The notes under the pieces are model-generated. The model searched no databases, had not been told where the DNA came from, and worked only from the letters and a program-made list of their open reading frames with translations. 64,000 nucleotides of DNA from positions 704,276 to 768,275 of the forward strand of contig NZ_LMLE01000001.1 in NCBI RefSeq assembly GCF_001422545.1, in the 5' to 3' direction. The number at the start of each line of letters is the position of its first letter. The first letter of the stretch is position 1. Positions 26,131 to 35,210 of this stretch are shown here, in pieces. Source of the DNA: Pedobacter sp. Leaf41. GTDB taxonomy: Bacteria > Bacteroidota > Bacteroidia > Sphingobacteriales > Sphingobacteriaceae. Both the position numbers and the translations under genes were made by a program.

Positions 26131-27654
26131 ATGAAAAAAAGTATATTCTTAATTTTTGTAGGCTTGATTTCTTTATCAGCCTGTAAAAAAGATTTCCTTG
26201 AACAAACCGACCCCAATGCGGTAACGGTAGAACAGTTCTTCACTTCGCCAAATGATGTTTTGCTTGCGGTAAATGGCGTTTATCAATCACTAAGAAGCAG
26301 CAACAATATTGGAGAAAGCAGCAATTTGTATACCGAGCAACGTTCAGATAATACCGGCATAAACGATAATCAATCGAATGCAGGAGAGCCTTTCCAATTT
26401 GGAGATTTTAGTATTTTACCCAGTAACACTTATTTAAAAAACCATTGGGTAAGTCTTTATTCCACCATTACCAGATGTAATGTAATTACTTCGAATATTG
26501 ATAAAGTGCCATTTACTGATGCCAATTTGAAAGCACAATACCTGGCGGAAACGAAATTTATCCGGGCGTTAATCTATTTTCATTTGGTAAGAAAATGGGG
26601 CGATGTGCCATTGGTAACCAAACAACTAACAAGTAATAATGAAGTGGTTGAAAATACTTTCAGACAACCACAAGCAACGGTTTATGCCCAAATTGTAACT
26701 GATTTGAAAGATGCATTAAATAGTAATCTTCCAAACTTGGCTACAGGTGCTCTTGCAGGCAGAGCTTCTAAAGCTGCTATAAATGGTTTGCTAGGTCAGG
26801 TTTATTTAACGATGGCCACTACATTAGAAAATAACAAAGCAGAGAATTTAACCAATGCAAATACATACTTATTAGCAGCATACAACATGAAGACTTTCAA
26901 CACACTTGCAGCTATTCCTTATGCAGATGTGTTTGATGTAACGAAGAAAACAAACAATCCAGAGGTGATTTTCGAAATAGTAAACCTTCAGGGAAACATT
27001 ACTTACGCTTCAAGCATTGCCGCAAATAACCAGGCTTTCGGCGAAACCATCAATTCGAGAAGAGCACCAACAGGAGTTGGAGGCAACGTAACGCCTGATT
27101 TAGTTTTAGATTATGAAACCGGCGATCCCCGTAAAGATTTTTCCATTAAATATGCTGCTGATACCAGGGTGCTGGATTGGTTTATTACCAAATACCGAGA
27201 TGCAAGTGAAGCGGCAACGGTTAACGGCTACGGCGGAAATAATTTCCCTTTAATGCGTTTTGCAGATGTTATTTTAATGTTGGCAGAAGTGAATATGTTG
27301 CAAGGCAATGATGCGGTTGCGATACAATATTTGGATATGGTTAGGGCAAGAGCAGGTGTGCCTTTATACGCTGTGGCCCGTAACAACGCGGCTTATAGCT
27401 CAAAATATCCAACACTAAAACTGGCAATTTTGCATGAGCGTAGGGTAGAGTTGGCTTTCGAAAACCACAGGTGGTTTGATTTGCTGCGTAACTTTACCAC
27501 TGCTGAACTGGTTACTTATTTCAAAGCAAAATCTCAAGCAAACTTTGGCAACGCAAAGTTGAGTAATTTTACCACAAAAGATAGATATTTCCCTATTCCT
27601 TTTGATGAATTCAAGTTAGATCCTGCAAAAATGTACCAAAACCCAGGATATTAA
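26131..27654 (+). CDS. SusD-like lipoprotein (locus 2)
   Basis: A 507-residue SusD/RagB lipoprotein paired with the preceding SusC. The lipobox is SLSAC with Cys18, followed by KKDFLEQTDPNAVT. Conserved features are the YLAETKFIRALIYFHLVRKW helix, the RFADVILMLAEVNML helix, MVRARAG, ILHERRVELAFENHRWFDLL and the final RYFPIPFDEFKLDP. The length is typical. The specificity loop cannot be interpreted. It is followed by a phosphodiesterase gene, a hairpin lying between them. Confidence 0.95.
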   Translation: MKKSIFLIFVGLISLSACKKDFLEQTDPNAVTVEQFFTSPNDVLLAVNGVYQSLRSSNNIGESSNLYTEQRSDNTGINDNQSNAGEPFQFGDFSILPSNTYLKNHWVSLYSTITRCNVITSNIDKVPFTDANLKAQYLAETKFIRALIYFHLVRKWGDVPLVTKQLTSNNEVVENTFRQPQATVYAQIVTDLKDALNSNLPNLATGALAGRASKAAINGLLGQVYLTMATTLENNKAENLTNANTYLLAAYNMKTFNTLAAIPYADVFDVTKKTNNPEVIFEIVNLQGNITYASSIAANNQAFGETINSRRAPTGVGGNVTPDLVLDYETGDPRKDFSIKYAADTRVLDWFITKYRDASEAATVNGYGGNNFPLMRFADVILMLAEVNMLQGNDAVAIQYLDMVRARAGVPLYAVARNNAAYSSKYPTLKLAILHERRVELAFENHRWFDLLRNFTTAELVTYFKAKSQANFGNAKLSNFTTKDRYFPIPFDEFKLDPAKMYQNPGY

Positions 27655-27675
27655 TTATTTTTATTAGCAAACATT

Positions 27676-27749
27676 AGCGCCTGTATCATTAGTTAAGGTT
27701 TCATCCTGAGCTTTTCGAAGGATTAACATCGTGACACAGGCGCTTTTTA
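27676..27749 (+). terminator. Hairpin terminator with a repeat inside its loop
   Basis: AGCGCCTGT (27676-27684) pairs perfectly with ACAGGCGCT (27736-27744), followed by a T-rich tail. The 51-base loop contains the semi-palindromic block CATCCTGAG...CGAAGGAT (27702-27723), a type of sequence often found dispersed in related genomes. Read-through into the phosphodiesterase gene at 27760 is possible because the loop is long. Confidence 0.5.
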
Positions 27750-27759
27750 TCAAAATTAA

Positions 27760-28665
27760 ATGATGAAAATTAGATTTTATTTTCTTGTGTTTTTTACGGC
27801 AGCGATAAACCTAACTTCTGCTATTGCGCAAAATCCTGCTGAAAAACTAAAGCAAGTTTTTAATCGTACCCATAAAGAAATTCTAGTGGTAGCCCATCGT
27901 GGCGACTGGAGAAATGCGCCTGAAAACTCGCTGCATGCTTTGTTAAATAGCATTGATAGAGGTTTTGATATGATGGAACTTGATGTAAAAATGACGAAAG
28001 ATAGCCAGATGGTGGTGATGCATGATAATACAATCGATCGTACCACCAATGGAAAAGGTAAAGTGAGCGATTTTACGTTAGAAGAAATTAGAAAATTTAA
28101 GCTGAGAAATGGATTAGGCAGAGTAACCGCAAACCCAATTCCTACGTTTAAAGAGTTGATGAGGGTAGCGAAAAATAAAATCCTGATTAATGTAGATAAG
28201 GGCAATGATCACCTGCCGGAGGTATTTAAAGTTTTGCAGGAGACCGGAACCTTACAGCAGGCAGTTGTAAATGTTGGCGACAATATTCCTTTTGAAAACT
28301 TGGTTTCAACAGAGAAAATCCCTGCTGAAGCGTACATTATGGTGGTGGTTAATATGACCAACCCTAACGCTTTAAAAATTATCAAAGGTTATGGAGGTTC
28401 AAAGAAAAGTGTAATCCAACCGATTTTCAATACAGATACCTTAACTAATCTCAAACAACTTCCGCAGATTGCTAAAAAGCAGGTCGTTTGGCTAAACAGC
28501 TTGTGGCCATCACTCAATGGCGGCCACGATGATGATCGGGCAGTAGAGCAAAATCAAAAACCCGAAAGCTGGGGTTGGTTACTGGATTTTAATCCTCTGT
28601 TTATTCAAAGCGATCGCCCCGCAGATTTGATCAAATATCTAAAGGAACGAAAACTGCATCAATAG
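27760..28665 (+). CDS. Secreted glycerophosphodiester phosphodiesterase
   Basis: A 301-residue exported GDPD-family enzyme that hydrolyses glycerophosphodiesters to glycerol 3-phosphate and an alcohol. The signal peptide ends near SAIAQ (residue 24). The catalytic N-terminal block is AHRGDWRNAPENSLHAL (His46, Arg47), followed by MMELDVKMTKDSQMVVMHDN, which holds the metal-binding Glu and Asp and the second catalytic His, and RTTNGKGKVSDFTLEEIRKF. The C-terminal TIM-barrel portion is shorter than in GlpQ. It lies 105 bases after SusD on the same strand and is probably part of the locus, which would then target a glycerophosphate-containing polymer or lipid head group. Confidence 0.92.
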   Translation: MMKIRFYFLVFFTAAINLTSAIAQNPAEKLKQVFNRTHKEILVVAHRGDWRNAPENSLHALLNSIDRGFDMMELDVKMTKDSQMVVMHDNTIDRTTNGKGKVSDFTLEEIRKFKLRNGLGRVTANPIPTFKELMRVAKNKILINVDKGNDHLPEVFKVLQETGTLQQAVVNVGDNIPFENLVSTEKIPAEAYIMVVVNMTNPNALKIIKGYGGSKKSVIQPIFNTDTLTNLKQLPQIAKKQVVWLNSLWPSLNGGHDDDRAVEQNQKPESWGWLLDFNPLFIQSDRPADLIKYLKERKLHQ

Positions 28666-28803
28666 GAATTGATAGATGCCTTAAAATGCAATCATCATGC
28701 CCTATGACTGTGATCGGCATGCAATGGTCAAGCGATAGCGGATGGCTAGGTTAATACTTAATAACCTAAAGTTTACCATTTCTAGAGTCTGAGTTAACTA
28801 TTT

Positions 28804-28880
28804 GGGTAACCAAAGGGTTAAAAAGGGGTTAACGATAGGTAGAAAAAGGGTTAGTAAACGGTTAGTAAAGGGTTAACAAA
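28804..28880. repeat. Seven-copy 11-bp tandem repeat (GGGTTARYAAA)
   Basis: Units start exactly every 11 bases at 28804, 28815, 28826, 28837, 28848, 28859 and 28870. Six keep GGTTA or GGGTA at the same place; the unit at 28837 is degenerate (AGGTAGAAAAA). It lies in a convergent intergenic gap with no gene. Confidence 0.75.
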
Positions 28881-28919
28881 GTGTAATGTTGTCTCGAACA
28901 AAGGGTAGCCGTTCTACAG

Positions 28920-29360
28920 TTATTTCTTTTTAAACTGATCAACAACCGCTGCGGTTACCAGGCCACCAATTAAATACCAGGTTACAGTGAGCAACTTGGT
29001 TTTATCTGTTTTGGTTACAGGTTCATCATCTAAACCCATTTCTTTCGGGAGTTTAATGGCACCCAGGCCAGCAGTTAAACCAGCAAGCGCTCCTTTTAGA
29101 TAAACATTTTTACTTCCAGCCATGCCAATTGCACTGTAATAAATGGTGTTGCTCACAATGTCGCCGGCTAGAGTAGCGACATATAGATTTTTGCCTGTTG
29201 GCGCTTCGAGGTTGAGGCTGTTCATGGAGCGGGTTAAAGCTTCTTCTCCTACTAAATCCACTCTTGGTGCATCGGCATCAAATCTGCGAACCGTTTCGTG
29301 TAATATATTTAAGGCGGCTGCGCCAGCGAAACCAGCCAAAATTGCTTTTAAAATCTTCAT
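28920..29360 (-). CDS. Hypothetical small membrane protein
   Basis: A 146-residue protein of unrecognised family. It begins with a hydrophobic glycine/alanine-rich segment (MKILKAILAGFAGAAALNIL), has two further weakly hydrophobic stretches (around GDIVSNTIYYSAIGMAG and LKGALAGLTAGLGAI), and ends with TVTWYLIGGLVTAAVVDQFK. It probably sits in the inner membrane. It is transcribed on its own, convergent with the phosphodiesterase gene. Codon use looks like that of its neighbours. Confidence 0.75.
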   Translation of the reverse strand: MKILKAILAGFAGAAALNILHETVRRFDADAPRVDLVGEEALTRSMNSLNLEAPTGKNLYVATLAGDIVSNTIYYSAIGMAGSKNVYLKGALAGLTAGLGAIKLPKEMGLDDEPVTKTDKTKLLTVTWYLIGGLVTAAVVDQFKKK

Positions 29361-29696
29361 CGTTATATAATTTTTTAATGGGTGATGAAACGCTGCTATT
29401 ACAAGCAGGTATCAGATTTATTTATCCTACTAGGTGGGCCGAAAAATCATGATGGTTTCATATTTATAAAAGCAGAGAATCGGCTGAATTGTTTTGAAAG
29501 GATTGATAAGAGTAATGTAGGTAAATTTATGTCGTTCACCTGCAAATCAATAGACAAATAATAGCCAAAACCTACCAGATATCACCCCAACCCCTACGAA
29601 TTCTAATCGCTTTATTTTCACTTCTTAAAGATTGATAAATTCGTAGAGATGCATGCTCCAAAATCTATCTTGCATCGTCATAATTAATCCTGTATC
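29361..29696. other. Intergenic region with a spaced inverted repeat
   Basis: No gene is supported here. CTACGAATT (29594-29602) and AATTCGTAG (29638-29646) form a perfect 9-base inverted repeat 35 bases apart, ending about 50 bases before the WG-repeat gene. It may be an operator pair or a long-loop hairpin. A short block GTAGAGATGCAT is also found at 2548-2559. Confidence 0.45.
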
Positions 29697-31799
29697 ATGA
29701 AAATCAACAAATACCTGCTCGTTTTAAGTGTTGTATTCTTTAGTTCTTGTATGGCGCAATCAAAAAAAGATTTGCTGGCTAAAATAGATGATGATATTAA
29801 TAATTTGAAAGGCATTATCAAGCTGAGCGATACCAGGATTATGATTACCGCTGGTACTACTGAGAAATTCTCAGCAGAGAAAGCCAGTAATTTCCAGTCA
29901 ACACGGACAGAAGCCGTTAGCGACAGCGCACTCTATCGTTTTTTCAAAAATTTGGAAGTGAGTACTAGCTTGCAGTATCCCTTCAATATGATTTCATTAG
30001 ATAAAGATGAATATGACTTGCTGACTTTAATGGGTGAGGAGAGTAGCTATTTTCTACACAATGCAGATATGGAACCGGCTTACAGGCCTCAAAAGTTTAC
30101 CTTTTTAGATGGAACTGAAACCAATAAGGGTTATTTGACTCGCGATAGCATAGCAAAAAAGCATACCAAAATTGAAAAAGATAAAGGCGAAGATTACGAA
30201 TTTGTTGATGAAGAGGGAATGAACGCCCTGGAGAAATACATTTATAAGGCCAGTAGCTTCAACGAGAATATTGCGTTGATGTCATCAAAGCCAATCCGCA
30301 GTATTCAATACAAAATAAGCCTTCCAGTGGCCAGCAAAACACTCTACAAAGTTTCACCGAACAGTCCTGAAGTTAAAACACCTTATGGAATCATCCGGTT
30401 AGATACCATTGTTGGTAATCAGGTACATTGTAGTTTACCTGATGTAGAGAACGATCGGGATATCAAAATACAAGCCTATTATAAAGATGGAAGGGTTTTA
30501 GCAGAAAAAGGAAGCAGCAGCAATACCGAAATTACTCCGGCAAAAAGAAAGCTTTACGAAAATTATATTAACATACTAGAGAAAGCAAAAGATGGGGTTA
30601 AAGCAGATGAGATTAAAACTGAAAAGGACCTTGATAAATGGCTCAAAGTACACGCACCGGCAGCTTTATCTGATGCTGAAAAAGGAAGTAGAAAAACGGC
30701 AATCTACACCTTTGCAGGTCCGGTAAGTAGCGTTGGCTTCTCCGTGAGCGATAGTGTGCCTCAAATGAAAAATTTCGATGTTGACTATACCTTTAAATAT
30801 GACGAAGCGCCAGGGGAATATTTTCTCGCAATGGATTTTGCTAAACAAAAGGCTGGTTTTTTAAATAAAGAAGGCAAGTGGGTGATACAGCCACAGTTTA
30901 ACGAGCATTTCCGTAAGTTAAACCGCTATTATTACTGGGATCAATATGGAGATGTTGACAACACTTACTGGATAAATTATAAAACACAAACGGTTGAAAA
31001 GGTCGCTTATAAAATAGATGATACGGAGATTTTTGATGGCAGGTATGTGAAGATCGAACCCAGAACAAATGGGCTAAACGGAATAGCTGACATTAATACC
31101 GGCAAAATTGTTCTTCCGATGGAGTACGATAATTTAAAATTTACAGGTTCGAAATTTTGGTGGGCTAAGGCAGAAGATGGGAAGGAAGGTGTGTTGGACA
31201 GGAATTTCAAAGTAGTACTGCCTTTTAGATATGACGATGTTGAGATAGATGGAAGTTCTTTCCTGGCCAAGAGCAATAATAAAACCAATGTTTTTGATTT
31301 AAACGGAACGAATTTAACGCAGAACAAGTACGACGATATTTACGGTGGTTATAACAGCGGTTTACTACTTGTGCGAAAAGCCACAAAAGAACCAAACGGC
31401 AATACCGATAGTAAATATTATTTTGTAGATAAACAGAACAATATCCGCATTAATCTAGGGGCCAAAGGTTGGGAGGATGCAAAACCCCTTAGCGAAGGCC
31501 TTGCTTTGGTTGAAAATAGCAATAATGAAAAAGGATATATCAACCCTGCCGGGCAGCTGGCTATTCCTTTTAAATTTCAATATGCACATAGCTTCTTCAC
31601 CACTTCAAAACTTGCTCTGGTACAAATGAAAGATAATTCATATGCGCTTATTAATAAAAAGGGTAGTGTAGTAAAACGCTTTGATAGCGAATTATATGAT
31701 TTCGACAGAGAAAGTGCTGACAGAAAAACGCGAATCAAATTTAAAGATAGAACCAGCTACAATGAGTATGGTGAACAGGTAGAATATACTTCCTTTTAA
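29697..31799 (+). CDS. WG-repeat-containing exported protein
   Basis: A 700-residue protein with a signal peptide and a possible lipobox (VVFFSSC, Cys18). The N-terminal half (about residues 25-370) has no family I recognise. The C-terminal half contains several WG-type repeats, beta-strand units built around G-x-hydrophobic-N/D-x-x-G and I-x-P: KQKAGFLNKEGKWVIQPQF, NGLNGIADINTGKIVLPMEY, KEGVLDRNFKVVLPFRYD and KGYINPAGQLAIPFKFQY. Such repeats probably form a propeller or solenoid used for binding. It heads a run of five closely spaced genes on the same strand (gaps of 1 to 22 bases), so it is probably the first gene of an operon of envelope proteins. Function unknown. Confidence 0.82.
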   Translation: MKINKYLLVLSVVFFSSCMAQSKKDLLAKIDDDINNLKGIIKLSDTRIMITAGTTEKFSAEKASNFQSTRTEAVSDSALYRFFKNLEVSTSLQYPFNMISLDKDEYDLLTLMGEESSYFLHNADMEPAYRPQKFTFLDGTETNKGYLTRDSIAKKHTKIEKDKGEDYEFVDEEGMNALEKYIYKASSFNENIALMSSKPIRSIQYKISLPVASKTLYKVSPNSPEVKTPYGIIRLDTIVGNQVHCSLPDVENDRDIKIQAYYKDGRVLAEKGSSSNTEITPAKRKLYENYINILEKAKDGVKADEIKTEKDLDKWLKVHAPAALSDAEKGSRKTAIYTFAGPVSSVGFSVSDSVPQMKNFDVDYTFKYDEAPGEYFLAMDFAKQKAGFLNKEGKWVIQPQFNEHFRKLNRYYYWDQYGDVDNTYWINYKTQTVEKVAYKIDDTEIFDGRYVKIEPRTNGLNGIADINTGKIVLPMEYDNLKFTGSKFWWAKAEDGKEGVLDRNFKVVLPFRYDDVEIDGSSFLAKSNNKTNVFDLNGTNLTQNKYDDIYGGYNSGLLLVRKATKEPNGNTDSKYYFVDKQNNIRINLGAKGWEDAKPLSEGLALVENSNNEKGYINPAGQLAIPFKFQYAHSFFTTSKLALVQMKDNSYALINKKGSVVKRFDSELYDFDRESADRKTRIKFKDRTSYNEYGEQVEYTSF

Positions 31800-31821
31800 A
31801 GGCGTTTAAAAATCCGAATCC

Positions 31822-32667
31822 ATGATCAACAAATGTTCTACAATATTAATCTGTTTAATCGTTTTTGCTTTTTGTAAAAGCAATGCTCAGCCTTACATTC
31901 TGCAATCTGTGGATTTAGCAAAGCCATTTCGTTTAAATCTATACTTCGGCGATCAAGGTAAAGGAGCTTTTGTTAAATATGTGGGACAAACAGGAAATAT
32001 CGCCCTGCGAATCAAAAGCCATAAAAGAGACACCAGCGGCAGGAGTGATGGTCAGCCAGATGATGAAACCTTTATCTGGGATGAAATGATTGATGGCAAA
32101 GTGAATGGAACTTACACGCTGATGCATAATATAAATGGTGTGGAAAAAGCTTCTTACTGGAGAAAGAAAGATGCCAAGAAGTTTAATCTCGTTCAGTTAG
32201 AAGGGAAGGGGACACTGGAGAACGACCGATATCTTTTGCATGGTGCGCTAATCAGTTTTAATCATTTTGATCACCATAAATTAAGTATCCAATATGCTGA
32301 TGGTAAGCTGTTCAATACACTCCTTCCGGCATTGGATTCGCCTAATCCAGTCCGCAAAAGTTACATTGCTGATTATAACTTTGATGGATATGACGATATC
32401 GCTTTCTCTATCCCTGATGCCGGAATGGGCGTATACCAAGAGTTTAGCATTTTTCTATACAACCAAAATTCGAAGCGGTTCGAAAAATTATTGGAACCCG
32501 ACAACTCCAATGCCAAATGCAATTGCCTTTGCGATGTTACTTTAGATCCAAAAAAGAAATTGTTGTTTACGGCTTGTCGCGGAGGAGCCAGGTGGTGGCA
32601 GGATATATATCGTTTCGCACCGAATAATAAGCTCATGTGGATTCGCTCAAAAGATTTAAGTAAATAA
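31822..32667 (+). CDS. Hypothetical exported protein with an FG-GAP-like calcium loop
   Basis: A 281-residue protein with a signal peptide (cleavage near KSNAQ, residue 23). No family could be named with certainty. A segment YIADYNFDGYDDIAFSIPD matches the D-x-N-x-D-G-x-D-D calcium loop of FG-GAP/VCBS repeats and resembles the core of XAC2610-type proteins. Near the C-terminus is a cysteine cluster, CNCLCDV, then ACRGGARWWQDIYRF. Three close cysteines in a periplasmic protein suggest disulfides or metal binding. It is the second gene of the WG-repeat operon (22-base gap). Confidence 0.68.
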   Translation: MINKCSTILICLIVFAFCKSNAQPYILQSVDLAKPFRLNLYFGDQGKGAFVKYVGQTGNIALRIKSHKRDTSGRSDGQPDDETFIWDEMIDGKVNGTYTLMHNINGVEKASYWRKKDAKKFNLVQLEGKGTLENDRYLLHGALISFNHFDHHKLSIQYADGKLFNTLLPALDSPNPVRKSYIADYNFDGYDDIAFSIPDAGMGVYQEFSIFLYNQNSKRFEKLLEPDNSNAKCNCLCDVTLDPKKKLLFTACRGGARWWQDIYRFAPNNKLMWIRSKDLSK

Positions 32668-32684
32668 ACCTAAAGATAGAAGCT

Positions 32685-34136
32685 ATGCTCAATAAATATT
32701 TAAGAACTATGCTGTTTATGATAACTGCTTTATTAGTAGTAGGAACAGCTGCTGCTCAAAAGAAAACAGTAAAGAAAAAAGCTGTCAGAACGGTTAGGAA
32801 ATATTTTGGACCGCCGCCACCCGTTGTTGAAGCACCTCCGCCTTCACTTTCTGACAGTAAACAACCAGGATATGCTGCACCTCCAATGATTATGGTTTCT
32901 CCGCAAGAAGCCAAATTTGAAAGAGAAAAGATTTGTACCGATTGTGATACCTTGGTGCTGGAAGCAGGAAAACCGCAGATTGTAATTTATGATGTGAAAT
33001 GGATGGCAGATCGCGAAAGCAGAACTTATCGCAGTCAGCCAAAGGCCGCCGATTTAAGTACGGATTATTATAGCATGCGTGGTTTGGTGAAGAGAGAATG
33101 GGATGAATTGCATCAAAATTTTCCCGAAAGCGATATCAATTATCACCACGTTTACCGAAATACTTTTATCAAAGTAGCTAACAATGGCAAGCAAAATCTA
33201 AATCTCCTTGACAGGCAGTTGCGCCATGAAGGTTTTATTTATTGGAGCGGAAAGCCTGAAGCCGAAATTTTGCAGGGCAACAAAATGGTTAAATTAACAG
33301 AGCAGATTGGGAAAGCTGCGAACGTAAATAAAACATCATCTTATTATGCCAGCTTTAAAAAGGACAGCTTAACGGTTGAAAAACTCATGCAGACTACCGG
33401 TGCGGACAAAGATGTTGAGCCCAATATCAATGCCCTTTTGCAACAGGAAATATTAGGGGAGTATATTCTACCTTTTCAGTTTATCAATCTAAAAAATGTG
33501 AGCAGCATTTCCCTGTTGCCTAACGGAAAGGAAAAACTTACTTTTAAGTTTAACGAGATGGGACAGTTGACAGAATATATTGATGAAGGTGACGAACATC
33601 TAATCATAAAATACAGTAATAATTTGCCTCAAACCATCTCCCGAGATGGACAGATTAAAACCCGCTTATTTTATCAGGATGATGTAATCATTACGAAGGA
33701 TGATTACAGGTTGGAGACTTTCAAGATGGTCGGCAGGTTGTTTCTTGAATCTGATAGATACTCGATTGAAAAGGCAAATTACGAAGAAATGAAAATTAAT
33801 AGTGGTCAAGCCTATAAAATTGCAGCGAGAAATGACCAGACTTGTTTAGATTATGCCGATGGAGACCGAAATTCTAGTGTTTGTTACAGCAACAACCAAT
33901 GGACTTTACCACTAACCATAACCGAAAGCTTCAATGGAGATTCTCAAACGAAGACTTATACGATGAGCGACAGTGGAGAATTAGTGGTTAAAAATATAAA
34001 TAAATATAAATCATCTAAAATGGTTTATCAACTCGAAAACGGGATCATTAAAGCTTTCCAAAGTGTTCAAAAACGAGGCGATGATAGTTATTCCACACCA
34101 AATGAAATTAAGGTTGTTTATACGTTTTTTAAATAA
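32685..34136 (+). CDS. Hypothetical exported protein, proline-rich N-terminus
   Basis: A 483-residue protein of unrecognised family with a signal peptide (to about AAAQ, residue 25), a basic stretch (KKTVKKKAVRTVRK) and a proline-rich segment (GPPPPVVEAPPPS). The rest appears mostly beta, including the pattern FNEMGQLTEYIDEGDEHLIIKY, which recalls the YD/RHS-like strand-turn repeats found in envelope proteins. Two Cys pairs are present (CTDC and a later C..C around TCLDYADGDRNSSVC). It is the third gene of the WG-repeat operon (17-base gap). Confidence 0.66.
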   Translation: MLNKYLRTMLFMITALLVVGTAAAQKKTVKKKAVRTVRKYFGPPPPVVEAPPPSLSDSKQPGYAAPPMIMVSPQEAKFEREKICTDCDTLVLEAGKPQIVIYDVKWMADRESRTYRSQPKAADLSTDYYSMRGLVKREWDELHQNFPESDINYHHVYRNTFIKVANNGKQNLNLLDRQLRHEGFIYWSGKPEAEILQGNKMVKLTEQIGKAANVNKTSSYYASFKKDSLTVEKLMQTTGADKDVEPNINALLQQEILGEYILPFQFINLKNVSSISLLPNGKEKLTFKFNEMGQLTEYIDEGDEHLIIKYSNNLPQTISRDGQIKTRLFYQDDVIITKDDYRLETFKMVGRLFLESDRYSIEKANYEEMKINSGQAYKIAARNDQTCLDYADGDRNSSVCYSNNQWTLPLTITESFNGDSQTKTYTMSDSGELVVKNINKYKSSKMVYQLENGIIKAFQSVQKRGDDSYSTPNEIKVVYTFFK

Positions 34137-34150
34137 TTTCAGTTTAATAA

Positions 34151-35209
34151 ATGAAAAAGATGTGGCTTGGGATTGGTATTACATTGGCTATTGGTTTGGC
34201 GGTATCGCTATATTATTATAACAACAGGCTAATTATCGACCGCAACGATGCTCCTCTGGAAGAGAAATACGCTTCATTTCAAAAGATTAATGAACATTAT
34301 CGCTCTGCTGTTTTTGATGTAAAATTTATGGCCCGGGTAGTGGTATCGAGCGCTGCTTCACCTAATCCTATCCGGATTTTTGAATCGGTAAATGATCAGC
34401 TAATTATTGATTGTGATGCCGAGGTTGATGAGGATACCAAACATGATAACCGATATTATAAAATAGATAAGGCCGGCAAACTTCTGGATTCTATTTATGT
34501 TGCTTATGGCAGCCATTGGGCCAACTTTATAGGCGAATTTATTGTGTACACCAGCGATAGAGGTGGCTATTATAATTCCTGGCCATTAGATGGCGATACC
34601 ACCAGACATGAAGTGATTGAATGGAATAAAGATAATAGCTGGACGAACGAAAGAATATCAGCTAAAATCAAAGCGATAAAGGCAACTGGAAAATATCATT
34701 TTTCGAATTCACTGGTAAATCAGGATGTATGGTATTTGCAGACGTATTTTTATGAGGATAAAAAGTGGCAGTTGTTGTGGCAACAGCTGCCGGGATATTT
34801 TAATGTGCCAGATGAAGAGAGCCCAATTAGGTATCGAAAAGAGGTTTTTAGAAGTGGAGAGGTCGATTTCCAGATTCCTAAAGATGTAAAGCTTTTATAC
34901 TTTTATCAAGAGGAGAAGATGAAATATTATCATGTTATTGGTGGCGGCGGTGGCGGTTTTAGCGTATATAATTGGCGAGGGAAAGGTTTTTTTGAAACTG
35001 AAGTTGCCGGGAAAAAATTTGAATTTATGGTTCCAAAGCTGGTTGTAGAAAAAGAGCGGCACAATGGCTTTAAACCAAGTTTGTTTACTGTCGAGGAAGC
35101 TGGTTCTGCCACTGATCTTTTTACTCCGGCATTTTACCATTCGCCAAATGGATTTTCCTTTTACTCACCAAGTCCCAAATTATTGTATCTGATTAAAGTA
35201 AGGCAATAG
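34151..35209 (+). CDS. Hypothetical membrane-anchored protein
   Basis: A 352-residue protein with a single N-terminal membrane segment (MKKMWLGIGITLAIGLAVSL) and a large, probably periplasmic domain. The sequence is aromatic-rich (for example NRYYKIDKAGKLLDS, WNKDNSWTNERIS) with a glycine run, VIGGGGGGFSVYNWRGKGF. No family is recognised. It is fourth in the run headed by the WG-repeat gene (14-base gap) and immediately followed, 1 base after its stop, by a small frameshifted gene. Confidence 0.66.
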   Translation: MKKMWLGIGITLAIGLAVSLYYYNNRLIIDRNDAPLEEKYASFQKINEHYRSAVFDVKFMARVVVSSAASPNPIRIFESVNDQLIIDCDAEVDEDTKHDNRYYKIDKAGKLLDSIYVAYGSHWANFIGEFIVYTSDRGGYYNSWPLDGDTTRHEVIEWNKDNSWTNERISAKIKAIKATGKYHFSNSLVNQDVWYLQTYFYEDKKWQLLWQQLPGYFNVPDEESPIRYRKEVFRSGEVDFQIPKDVKLLYFYQEEKMKYYHVIGGGGGGFSVYNWRGKGFFETEVAGKKFEFMVPKLVVEKERHNGFKPSLFTVEEAGSATDLFTPAFYHSPNGFSFYSPSPKLLYLIKVRQ

Positions 35210-35210
35210 C

